Source: Kingdonia uniflora (taxonomy: Eukaryota > Streptophyta > Magnoliopsida > Ranunculales > Circaeasteraceae). Taken from it: 64,000 bases of DNA. Made by a program: the position numbers and the translations under genes. This document shows, piece after piece, positions 24,490 to 34,001 of the stretch (positions within the stretch are counted from its first letter, which is position 1; each line of letters opens with the position of its first letter). Below the pieces are notes generated by a model. That model made no database searches. It was not told the origin of the DNA and saw only the letters and a list, made by a program, of their open reading frames with translations. The stretch is taken from contig JACGCM010000779.1 of the NCBI GenBank assembly GCA_014058105.1, forward strand, positions 62,001 through 126,000. Reading direction: 5' to 3'.

Positions 24490-25690
24490 TTAAGGATAAT
24501 ACCGTTTCAGTCGTCTAGTATTCCAAAGATTTAAAATGGGGATTCCCTCTTCTGTCATGAGATAATATGATCCTAGGCTTGAGAAACCTGTGATAATGAA
24601 TGAACCCTCCCAATTGTCGGCTAATTTTCCAGCATGAGGCTCTTTGCGATGTTGAGGAATCTCTCTGAGGACCAGATCATCGATTTGGAAGGTACGGTTT
24701 CTAACTTAGCTGTTATACGATCCGGTGAACATATGATGATATTGACCTAGGTTAGCGATGGCGCATTCCCTAGTTTCATCAATCATATTAAGGTTGCAAG
24801 CTAATTCAAACTCATTTTCCTCGTCAGTCAGCTCGTGATCTTAAACTGGATGATGGTATTCAGAAGGAATGACAGCCTCAGTGCCATAGGCAAGGAGAAA
24901 TGTGGTGCATCCTATTAACTGTCGGGGAGTGGTATGATATACCCATAGGACATGGGGCAGTTCTCAAACCCAATTCCTTTTTTTCTATGAGTGAAGCCGT
25001 TTTTTGAGTCCATCCACGATAGTTTTATTGGTGATTTCGGCTTGGCCATTGCCTTGAGGATAGTAAGGATTGGATGGTGAGTGGATGATATTGTGTTGGT
25101 TGAAGAAGGTTACAATTTTTTCTCCCACAAATTGGGGCCTGTTATCGATACGAATTAGGTGGGGGCACCCAAACCAAGTGATGATGTGCTCCTAGATAAA
25201 AGAGATAACCTCTTCTTCTCTGGTTCGCCATAATGGAATTGCTTCTACCCATTTTATAAAATAATTGGTAGCTACGAGTAGGTGATGGCGGTTACTTGGA
25301 GAGTTAGGGAATTCGCCTACGAGATCAAGTGCCTATCTTTAGAATGGCAAGAACACCTTTCTTGCATGGAGTTTGAGCACAGTGTCACGTATTATGTGTC
25401 TATCTCTTTGGCAGGTGTCACATCTGTGTGAGTACTCCTCTGCTTGCTTGCGCATGTCGTGCCAGAATACTCCTTGTGTAATAGTTTTGTTTGTTAGTGA
25501 TCGACCTGGGCATGGGAGCCACAAGTTCGTTCATGTAATTTATGGAACATTTCATTTACTTTTGGTTTAGAAAAGTACTTGAGGAACAGCCCCATGATGG
25601 AAAGGCAGTATAGCATACCATTTTGATTTATGTAGTACCTCAAGTTGTTGATTAGTTGTCAGCACTTTTTTGGATCTGCTGGAAGTGGTT
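24490..25690 (-). pseudogene. pol: Integrase domain of B
   Basis: Minus-strand reading gives a zinc-finger remnant near 25,330-25,520 and a catalytic core in which all three acidic residues are present: Asp at 25,324-25,326 (ALDLVGEFPNSP), Asp at 25,144-25,146 (HLIRIDNRPQF) and Glu at 25,036-25,038 (NGQAEITNKTIV). Stops interrupt it, including TAG at 25,192-25,194 (SFI then stop then EHIIT), found at the same codon in A. Another stop in RLHS-stop-KK near 24,990 is not shared. It ends RRLKRYYP and TAA at 24,490. Confidence 0.85.
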
Positions 25691-25699
25691 CGTTGCAAC

Positions 25700-26790
25700 T
25701 GTTGTCGACACCGAGGTAGGCTAAGAAAGGTTTTTGCCAATCGTCGTTTCCCCCTTTATCACCCCCAGTATTGATCGTGCATACAGAAATTTGATCAATG
25801 TTGGGGGTTGAAATGATTTTGATCTTGAGATATCGATTTTCTGAACCCAAGACCTCGGCTAGATATGCCATGGAATCGGCGTGTCTATTTTCACCTCGAG
25901 GAAGGTAATCGAGAGTTGCTTTCGGGAACTTTCTCATCCTATCTGTAACGAGGGCTACGTATTCTATCATCTTTCCATTCTTCTTATATTGCTCAGAGTA
26001 ATAGTGGACAATGAGTAGGGAATCTGTGTAAACTGAGAGTTCGGGGACATCAAGCTCAAGAGTGAGGTCGAGTCCATGTATGAGAGCTTCGTACTCGGTA
26101 ACATTATTTGCGGGCTTAAAATCCAAGCGGATTGATTTCTCAATTCTGTCATTGGAAGGGGTAATCGAAACGATTCTGATTCCTGTCCTTGCAGGTCCTG
26201 CTGATCTATCAGTGAGAAGTCTCTACCCTTTTATTGTAATCCATTCAACTCGTTTGTCAAATGGATTGGGGGGTGGATCTTCGGGAGTTTCTTCTTTAAG
26301 GTCGGGGTCGTGCTCCTCCCAATCGGGATTTTCCACTGGAAAATCCGTAAGAAAATCAGCAACGGCCTGACCCTTTTTAGAATGACATTGCTCGAACTTG
26401 ATATCATGTTCTCCCAAATTGACTGACCACTGTTGCACTCTTCTTAATTTTTCTTTCTTGGATAGAACTTCCCGAAGTGGGTAGTTCATCATGACTTTAA
26501 CTGAATAAGCTTGGAAGTAGTGCTTGAGTTTCTGTGATGTCTAAACAAGAGTGAGAAGAAATTTATCAATTTTAGAGTATCTCGTTTTCGCTGGAATGAG
26601 GTTTTGCTGATGAAATAGACTGGCTTCTCGATTTTCCCTTCCAGGCGAATAGAAACGAGCTGAGGGAAGTATTTGTGACTTCTAGGTAGATAATCAGTTC
26701 CTCATTATCTGCTGGGGTGCTCATTATGGGAGACCTCCCCAAATAAGTTTTGAGATCCTGAAAAACTACTTCGCATTCTGGTGTCCTTGT
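25700..26790 (-). pseudogene. pol: RNase H region of B
   Basis: The open piece 26,492-26,223 has NYPLREVLSKKEKLRRVQQW and CHSKKGQAVADFLTDFPVEN. The frame then shifts near 26,150 into 26,126-25,659, which carries NNVTEYEALIHGLDLTLELD and ATLDYLPRGENRHADSMAYL. The second part looks like the additional RNase H of Tat elements. B is less damaged here than A. Confidence 0.8.
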
Positions 26791-26799
26791 GACCTCTGA

Positions 26800-27620
26800 A
26801 TTTGGCTAAAATTTTTCTCGTTTGGTAAAACCAGAGAATAATAGGAATAGCCAATGACAGCAGTCTAAAGATTTAGAAACGAAATAGTTGATAGCGGCAA
26901 TCTTGCCGGTAAGTTTCTGAATGTCTTTTGTTGTTTTTGGAGAGGGCATGTTGAGGAGAGCCCAAATATGATTTGGATCGGCCTCAATCCCTTTCTTGCT
27001 GATGAGGTGGCCTAGAAATTGGCCAGAATGTACCTCGAATTGACACTTATCAGGGTTGAGACGCATCCCGTAAAATTGAAAAATGTTGAATATAGTGTTG
27101 AGATCTGAAATGTGATTAGCTAACTGTACGTTCTTGCACAAGATATTGTCAATGTAGACTTCAACGACTTTCCCCAGATGTGCTTTGAACATAGTAGTCA
27201 TCAATCGTTAATATGTGGCACCTGAATCTTTGAGTCTAAAGGGCATAACTTTGTAACAATAAAGACCTCTTTCAGTGATGAAAGTTGCCTTTTCCTGATC
27301 TTCTTCAAAAAGTTGAATTTAATTGTACCCCGAAGCAGCGTCCATCATAGATAGGAGGTCATGGCCTGCTGTGGAATCGAGAATCTGATGAATGTTGGGA
27401 AGAGGGACACACTCCTTTGGAGTATGTTTGTTCAAATCAGTAAAATCTATGCAAACTCAGACTTTTCCATTCTTCTTTGGGACAACGACAATGTTGGATA
27501 TCCAGTCTAGATATTTGGCTTCTCGAATGAATCCCACTTTAATTAATTTTTGATTTCGGTGTTAACTTCATCTTAAAGAGGAGATGACACTCATCACTGT
27601 TTCTGTTTGACCGCTGTGGC
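26800..27620 (-). pseudogene. pol: Reverse transcriptase domain of B
   Basis: The best open part is 27,204-26,806: HLGKVVEVYIDNILCKNVQL, then LNPDKCQFEVHSGQFLGHLI and KDIQKLTGKIAAINYFVSKS. The catalytic box is YIDN (27,156-27,145), with the second aspartate changed to asparagine, so the enzyme would be inactive. The N-terminal half (27,620-27,205) is broken by frameshifts and stops. Confidence 0.85.
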
Positions 27621-27899
27621 ATTGATGTTGAAGGCTAATTTGTGACATGCCTTGGTCGGATTGACCCCAGGCATCTCTTTGAAAGACCACACAAAAATGT
27701 CTCGATTTAATTACAAGAACTGAATGAGAGCATCTTTTTTGGGCTGAACCAGCTTAGTATTAATGAAAGTACCTCTGCTAAGTCCATTAATGTTGATATA
27801 TTTTGTGGGTTCCTCCGTGGAAGGTTGATCGTTGAGGTGATCAGCATCCTGTAATTGTTATACAACAAATCTATCAGAAGTATCTAGGACAGCAAAGGC

Positions 27900-28350
27900 A
27901 GTATTTTCACAAGCTTGAGAGAGCTTCTGGCTACTTTTGATCTCATAAATACCATTGTCGTGTTTGAATCGGAGTGCCTGATGATAAGTGGAAGCGATTG
28001 CTTCCATGTTGTGAATTCAGCAGCGGCCCATAATCCCAAAATAATGAGATTTGGCGTTGATGATATAGAAGACAATGTCGACGGTGGTTGGTCCTGCGGT
28101 GATTATGATGATCTTGCCTGCTCGTTTTTCTCTGGAACCATTGAACCCACTGATATCGGTGTCACTCTGAATAACTTGGTCGGTCAGACCCATTTGGTCG
28201 ATAGTGCTCTGAAATAGAATCTCAATACTGCTTCTAGTATCGATTATCATTATGTACATGACAAACTTCTTCATTTTGAGCATTATTACTAATGCGTCAT
28301 GATGTAGAAATTTGACATGGCTAATATCACAATCTTCAAAGGAAATCCCA
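27900..28350 (-). pseudogene. pro: Protease domain of B
   Basis: The reading 28,283-28,017 gives FVMYIMIIDTRSSIEILFQS, where the active-site DTGSS or DTGSG has become DTRSS (28,241-28,227), and ends SHYFGIMGRC before a stop. The glycine-to-arginine change is a GGA-to-AGA transition. The A copy keeps the glycine. Confidence 0.8.
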
Positions 28351-28439
28351 AGCCGGCGATTGTTTGACTAATGAAGAAGCTTGGATTTTTTATCTTGAGG
28401 TATGAGACCGCAGTATTCTGATAGTCTCTTGCGTTTGGA

Positions 28440-30133
28440 TCTGCTAAAATTGGTGATCTAATTGATTTTGATCATGTTATTGTGGTGCATATGGTAAAAA
28501 TGCTTCTCCTCAGCTTGATTATTGATCTGAATAACCTCAAGCTTCTTCTTATAGCTGTCATCTTTGTATGATTCCAGGTCGACAATATATTTGAACATCC
28601 GTCCCTCTTTAAAAATGTACTCAAGCAACCTTTGTAAAGTATAGCAATTGTCAGTAGAATGATGGTTTACTTTATGATGCAGGGAGTATGGTCGACTATC
28701 GATTGGTTCCAGTGGTTGAGAGACGCGGTAGAGCTTATCCTTCAAAAGCAGTGGAAAAATTGTAAAGATTCGGATGCTTATCTTTGGGAGGATGGGTTTG
28801 TTCGGCGGACTGCCTTTTTGAGGGCAGCTAGAATTGCCCTTGGTGCGCTTCTGATCTCCATGTTCCTCCTTTGGTTCAGTACTTCGATATGTAGATAGGC
28901 CTCTGGTAGAGAGGATGAATTTAGTAGATTTTTTTCGCTCAGATATCATCCTCTCCAGGTCAACATAACTATTAACCTTGGTGATCATATCTTCCAAGAT
29001 TACAGATTTGCTGAGGAAGAGGTGTTCTTTGGCCTTGCAGTCAAGCTAGAGCGCATTGGTAAAAGCAGTAACAGCTATTTTCTTATCGAGGTTATCCACT
29101 TTAGGCGTGAGCTCTAAAAATTTCTTTGCAAAAGTTTCGAGCTTCTCTCTGTGTGACTGTTTGAGACTGATAAGAGAATACAAGTTCTCCTCTTTGTCCC
29201 TGTTGTGAGCATATGTCTTGATGAACTTTTTCGGTAGCTGGTCGAATGTATATATAGAGTTTTCAGGGAGAGAGTGGAACCATCGGAGTGGTTCCTCCTG
29301 CAGACTTGTGGTGAATAGATGGCAGAGGATGGGGTTGAGGTTGGAGTGCAACCCCAATGAATCACGGTACTGTTGAATGTGCTCTTTCGGGTCAGTACCT
29401 TTGAATTTACGAATTTTTGGAGTATAAAAACCTTTCGGTATCTCCATATCAAATAGTTCTTTAGCAATCGGACTTCCTTGTAATTTTGTGATGTCGTCGG
29501 CAGTACCCAGAACTTGTGCTTCAATCAATTCCTTAATTCGTTGGTCTATATGTTCTTTCGTGACGTAATGACGTGTTGGTTGAATCGGTGGACGAGCAGG
29601 CAGGAGATGATGAGTACCCGTACCTTCACTCAGGCGATCTCATGCTGGAACTTGATGCTGAGGTCGCTGTTCTTCCTTCTGATGGACAAAAATTCGATGA
29701 CCTCGACTGGCTTCGGACTGAACTTCACCCCCCTAATGTATGGAGGGCTGTAGTTTGTGCTGTAGATTCCTAGAAATAGCTTTACTGGCGACTCCTCGAG
29801 GTCCCAATCTTTCCCTTGCAGAAATACAGGAGGTCTCTGGCAACTGATCGTGACCTTTGGCTGGAGGAGCCTGCTAAATATTTTTTGCAGAGCCTCTAGG
29901 GCAGTCTGTATTATTGCCATCTTGTCTTCATGTCGTTTGAGTACTGTCAAACGAGCTTGTAATTCTGTGTCGATCTCTTTCTCCCAGATCTCCCAGTCCT
30001 TAGTCAATTGAAGTTCGAGCTCGGCACGCTTCTCTGTTTCGATGTTGAGATTAGCCCGTAACTCTGTGAGTTACCTCGGCTCTATTGAAACATCAAGCTA
30101 GATGCCTGTAGCCAGTCTTTTGGAAGTAACCAT
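28440..30133 (-). pseudogene. gag: gag of element B, decayed
   Basis: The start ATG is at 30,133 (MVTSKRLATGI, then a stop). The N-terminal coiled-coil-like region includes LTELRANLNIETEKRAELEL. After a frameshift between 29,630 and 29,528 the Retrotrans_gag core is open from 29,528 (HIQQYRDSLGLHSNLNPILC, LRWFHSLPENSIYTFDQLPK), then DNLDKKIAVTAFTNAL, a stop and a second part. The knuckle-like segment SLHHKVNHHSTDNCYTLQRL is near 28,640-28,700. This copy is easier to read than that of A. Confidence 0.85.
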
Positions 30134-30404
30134 GATTAAAAATTAATCCACAATCCAATTGAGAAGCTTTAGTTAGTTGAAAGAACGAAAAACACTAATT
30201 AGATTTAGAAAAATATATATTATATTACTTAAACTTGAAGTAATTAGAATAAAAACTCTCAAACCCTAGGCTTCTCCCAGAACTCTCTTTAGATCTAACA
30301 TAACCTAGAAAATAACCTAAGTTCCCTTTATATAGAGGGAACTCGAAATTACAAAATAGAATGTATCTCAAGGTAAATTAATGCTTAAGAAACAAAATAC
30401 CGCC

Positions 30405-30645
30405 AGAGTCGTTCGAACGAACTAGGGAGTCGTTTAAACGAATTTATGACTAATTGGTCTAAAACCCTAGAAAAGTTGTCTGGTCGTTCCACCGAAACCC
30501 AACTCGTTCAAACAAAAATATGGTTCTGGGTCAAAATTCCAGAGGACATGAGAACTCGTTCGAACGAAATATGGCTCTGGGCCAAAATTCCATAAGACAT
30601 GACAACTCGTTCGAACGACACTCAACTTCGTTCGAACAACTTTGA
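30405..30645 (-). repeat. 51-bp minisatellite with palindromic core in the leader of B
   Basis: CTCGTTCGAACGA-type cores (palindrome CGTTCGAACG) start at 30,503, 30,555 and 30,606, a period of 51-52 bp, with further cores near 30,411, 30,438 and 30,630. Between them runs a phrase like CTCTGGGCCAAAATTCCATA. The leader of A (3503-3562) lacks the block, so it arrived in B's lineage or was lost from A. Downstream on the minus strand a TATATAA (CTCTATATAAAGG, about 30,340) follows. Confidence 0.8.
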
Positions 30646-30728
30646 CAAATCTTCAAATAACTCTGGATCCTCTTGGATCAAAATTGTAGTGAAAGAATAC
30701 ATTAGGATATCGTGGAAATATAATCTTT

Positions 30729-30746
30729 CCCACAGACGGTGCCAAA
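30729..30746 (-). promoter_or_regulatory. Primer-binding site of element B
   Basis: TTTGGCACCGTCTGTGGG on the minus strand, directly after the 5' LTR and identical to the site in A. Confidence 0.8.
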
Positions 30747-31285
30747 TGTAATGGCCAAATTCCGTATGCTTAAAATATCTTGGAATTCGTTATCACACCA
30801 ATGAACCTGTAACAATATTCTAAAAGGAAAGTAAGAAATAGTATAGGTGAATTTAGCATGGAAAACCTCTGAATAGGTAAAAAACTACGACCTCGAGTGG
30901 AGGATTTTTGTAAAAGTATATTTATTGCTTGAGGTGGATAACTTATTACAAGTTATCTCTTGTATAATTTTTTGGGTCCCTGTCTCTTCTGGAACTTTTC
31001 TTTTATATAGGCCTTCTCCACAGCTCTTCATCGTGCTGGAGCACATTTTTTGAACAATGTGGTTTGTGGCGGTTGACTGAGTAACTAACGAGTTTGTGAG
31101 AGACATGTATCTTTAATTGGATAAGGTTTTTCAATTTAAGTTTGACCCACATTTTTAACCAATTAGTTGGGCACTTTGGGATGTTGACTGGAGAAGTTAT
31201 GTTAAAAATGTGTGAGTCTAAGATGGAGGTAATTCGAACTGAAGACAACTCAACTTTAGGTAAGATCGAGAGATAGGTCCCTACA
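30747..31285 (-). repeat. 5' LTR of element B
   Basis: 539 bp; minus strand TGTAGGGACC to GGCCATTACA. A TATA box (TATATAA on the minus strand) lies at 31,009-31,003. Confidence 0.9.
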
Positions 31286-31290
31286 CAAGC
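31286..31290 (+). repeat. Target site duplication of element B, right copy
   Basis: CAAGC, against CATGC on the left side. Confidence 0.7.
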
Positions 31291-31477
31291 GTCGCGTATA
31301 TCAATACTTCCCATCATCATTCAATGCAGATACATCCCTCCATAAAAAATAAATACCCATTTCCATTCCAGTCAAATTAATATTAAATACATCATTTCTT
31401 TTCAACTTCCAACACCACAACTCCACATATTCTTTCTCAACCAAAGCCACTCGTGACTTTAGTTGCGAGAGGGCGAT
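31291..31477 (+). other. Remaining 3' end of element A with polypurine tract
   Basis: This short stretch continues element A after the B insertion. Its end (CCACTCGTGACTTTAGTTGC, then GCGAGAGGGCGAT at 31,465-31,477) matches the corresponding end of B on the minus strand, which supports the reading that A was interrupted here. Confidence 0.8.
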
Positions 31478-32065
31478 TGTAAGGACCTATCCCTCGACCT
31501 AATATAATTCGAACTACTTTAAATTTGAACTATCTCCATATCATACTCACGCACTTTATACATGACAAAAATAGTCAGCATTGGCACTTACACCACGAAC
31601 TGATTAAGAAAATAGATCGAGTACAACAGAAAAACATGAATAAGTCAAAGACACCTGTCTCTCACGAACACAACAATTAATCAGTCAACCACCACTTACC
31701 TCATTAATCAGTTAATAATGTAAGGCCTATATAAGGAAAAAGTTCCATAAGAGACAAGGACCATAAAAATATACGAGAAATCACCAAGAAAACTAGATTT
31801 TCTATATTCTCAAACACCAAATTTCTTATTTATAAGATTAAATATTTATAGTTCGAGAGATCACTTGAAATAAGATATCAGCCTCAAGCAATAAAAGTTA
31901 CTGTTACCAAAACCCTCAAATTGAGGTCATGATTTTACCTATTCAAAGGTTTTCCATGCTAAATCACTTGTGTTATTTCTTGCTCTACATTAGTTTTTGT
32001 CACAAGAACATTGGTGTAAGAGTTAATTTCGAGCCATCTCGAGCTTACGGAATGAGGCAATTACA
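31478..32065 (+). repeat. 3' LTR of element A
   Basis: 588 bp, TGTAAGGACC to GGCAATTACA, TATA box at 31,728-31,734. Around 31,705-31,725 it has a short replacement relative to the other three LTRs. It is followed by the exact ATGTT duplication. Confidence 0.9.
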
Positions 32066-32070
32066 ATGTT
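32066..32070 (+). repeat. Target site duplication of element A, right copy
   Basis: ATGTT, identical to 2889-2893. Confidence 0.9.
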
Positions 32071-32529
32071 GAAACCCATTCAAACCCTATATAGACCAAT
32101 CATCACAATTTGAAGTCAATACAGAGAGAGAAAAAAAAAATCTTGTCAGAGAGAGGAGGAGAGTGTTATTGGTTTGGGGAGAAGGAGATACAAGGCACCT
32201 ACATTTTTTAGAGAGAGAGAGAGTAGAGAGAGGCATTGGTGAGAGACATAGAGAGAGGCGTGAAGAGACGCATAGAGAGGCTGAGAGGGATGGAGAGATA
32301 CGCTGTAATTTGTTATATTTTTTTAGCTTTTTTTTTTTTGGTTGGGTTATGATTTGACAATTTTGGGGAGTTGGGGTAGGTTTTCATTCGGCTTTTTTGA
32401 GTTATTTTGTGTTGAAAGTTCCAAAATACCCCTACTTAAACTGATCTCGGGTGGGGAACAACCAAAATCAAGGTATATGGAGAAAACGTTCAGTTAAAGC
32501 CAAGTTAGGTCAACCCAAAAAACTTCACC
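32071..32529. other. GA-rich flank of element A
   Basis: This resumes the sequence interrupted at 2893. Purine-rich GAGA tracts (about 32,125-32,300) yield an arginine/glutamate-rich open frame that I read as low-complexity sequence rather than a gene. No coding signal otherwise. Confidence 0.6.
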
Positions 32530-32549
32530 GGGGGGGGGGGGGGGGGGGG
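32530..32549 (+). repeat. Poly-G homopolymer, 20 nt
   Basis: Twenty consecutive G residues. Lengths of such tracts are unreliable in assemblies, and the strand can form G-quadruplexes. Confidence 0.95.
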
Positions 32550-32551
32550 CA

Positions 32552-32715
32552 AAGTTTTAAAGTTAGAAGTGAGGCCAAACTTCTAACCTCACTTCTAGTT
32601 TACAAAAAATTTGGAGATTCTTTTAACTTTTATGATAATAAAAAACATGTCAAGGGTAAGAAGTTTTTAAAACATCGCACCTCTTCTCACCCTTGATCAA
32701 AAAACAAACATGGCC
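32552..32715 (-). repeat. Candidate right terminus of a PIF/Harbinger-like element or MITE
   Basis: The segment contains nested inverted repeats: GTTAGAAGT with ACTTCTAAC near 32,562-32,588, AGAAGTGAGG with CCTCACTTCT, and AAGGGTAAGAAG with CTTCTCACCCTT at 32,653-32,695. It ends AACAAACATGGCC directly followed by TTA, a form typical of PIF/Harbinger ends. The partner end may be at 1141. Confidence 0.4.
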
Positions 32716-32718
32716 TTA

Positions 32719-33635
32719 ATGCTAAAAAGTGTTTATAAATTCGAGTAAGAACCCCTGACAGGTTTTTAACCAGGTGGGTTGTAAACTCAAGCCATACAGA
32801 TAAAATTATAGAGGTACCTCGAAATACAAGGTGAAGGAATGAGGCAAAAATATTCCCTAGATGTGAATTCTTCCTTGCTTAGGACAAAACTTACTACAAC
32901 ATATATTTAAATAACTACGAAAACGACAATTCCTTAAAATGAATTTACAGTAAATGTTATATTTATAAGCACTTTATTCTTGTATTAAAGCAAATTACTT
33001 TTGAAAGCAACTTAGAACATCTAAAATAACCATTGTGCCTATCAATAAAGAATCAAATAATCAATCCATGTACGAAAGCATAATACTTCTGAAAGAAACA
33101 TTGAGCATTTAAGGTTATCCACAATGGATAATTGGGAGAAGTGAGAAGTGAGGGAAGAATGAGAGAGAAAAACTCGTACCACTCTAAGGAGGTTTAAAAT
33201 ACCAAAATAAAAAATGGTGCTTTGTAAACGACCGTTAGATGAAGAAGGGAGATGTAGGAGAAAGATCGAATACATATGAAAAATAAACGTTTAAGCAAAA
33301 ATCAAGTGATTGTGAAAAATACTCTGCATGGTCATTTGACTAATTTTACTGCTTTATTAACTTAGGCGGTGTTCGAAAAGACCAAAGATGACACAATCAT
33401 GATGAGATTGGGGAAAAGAGATAAATAGGTGGGGAGAGATGAAGATGAATAACCAAGGAGAGTGGGAGATACTGGAGAAGAGGGAAAGAGAGAGGGCAAT
33501 GAATAAGAAGTGACAGAAGATGGAGAATATAGGGAGAGGAGATTGTAAAGAAGAAATAATTTGAGAAATAAGGAGAACTGGTTAGTGCGAAGAAATAGTT
33601 AGTCATCTTAAAGCCAAATAATTTCTAATTAAAAA
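32719..33635. other. Intergenic DNA, no gene seen
   Basis: AT-rich with a GA-rich stretch at 33,120-33,170 and another at 33,410-33,560. TTATCCACAATGGATAA at 33,115-33,131 is a short near-perfect palindrome. The minus-strand serine/leucine-rich open frame of this stretch is only the complement of the GA-rich sequence. Confidence 0.55.
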
Positions 33636-33790
33636 CTTACGGTTACCCACTTCCTCGGTGAGATACTTGTCCTCCAACGCCGTCCATAATTCCTTTGTTG
33701 ATTTGATGGTGCGGTGAGCACTGCACATGAAATTCGATATAGCACTCAAAATTTGTTCATGACACAATAAATTCCCCTTTCGCTTCTGTC
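33636..33790 (-). pseudogene. Copia-type gag fragment
   Basis: Minus-strand reading gives NLLCHEQILSAISNF followed by MCSAHRTIKSTKELWTALED and KYLTEEVGNRK. The pattern '...IL.A.S......TAKELW.ALE.KY...' is that of the UBN2-type gag polypeptide of Ty1/copia retrotransposons. Only about 50 residues remain, with no LTR or pol in sight. Recognition rests on the motif only. Confidence 0.55.
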
Positions 33791-33993
33791 TTTGTTCGTC
33801 AAGTCACATACAAAAGAATACGATTTTGAGTGCTGGTTCATCACTTGAATGGAATGAACAACAAATCCATCAAGTCGGAAGTCAGATAACCAGATTACAA
33901 AATTGTCACATGAATGGAATGAGCAACAAATCCCTAGAATAACATATTATTATTGTTTCTATAAAAGTTAAAAATAGTAAACAACAACTTCTA

Positions 33994-34001
33994 TTGGTGA
34001 A
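33994..34001 (+). repeat. Target site duplication of the hAT element, left copy
   Basis: TTGGTGAA, repeated exactly at 36,731-36,738; eight bases is the hAT length. Confidence 0.9.

Larger units (their letters stand above)
16482..31285 (-). mobile_element. Ty3/gypsy Tat-type LTR retrotransposon B, nested in A
   Basis: This is a complete but decayed copy of the same family as A, in inverted orientation. Its LTRs are 30,747-31,285 (5') and 16,482-17,019 (3'); total length is 14.8 kb. Reading on the minus strand the order is 5' LTR, primer-binding site, leader with a minisatellite, gag, protease, RT, RNase H, integrase, tandem repeats, antisense cassette, polypurine tract, 3' LTR. By eye its LTRs differ at about 40 of ~268 aligned positions, close to the figure for A. 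It lies about 190 bp before A's 3' LTR. Confidence 0.9.
2894..32065 (+). mobile_element. Ty3/gypsy Tat-type LTR retrotransposon A, split by element B
   Basis: Two homologous LTRs in the same orientation (2894-3484 and 31,478-32,065), an exact 5-bp target duplication, a primer-binding site, gag and pol in the plus strand, and an antisense gene cassette after pol define this element. Without the nested copy B (16,482-31,285) its own length is about 14.4 kb. Extra antisense genes between pol and the 3' LTR are known from the Tat lineage, so I assign it there. By eye the two LTRs differ at about 36 of the first ~230 aligned positions, mostly transitions, which marks an old insertion. All coding parts carry stops or frameshifts. 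Confidence 0.9.

Noticed and set aside
32163..32357. Arginine/glutamate-rich open frame
   Set aside because: Product of GAGA low-complexity DNA in the flank of element A.
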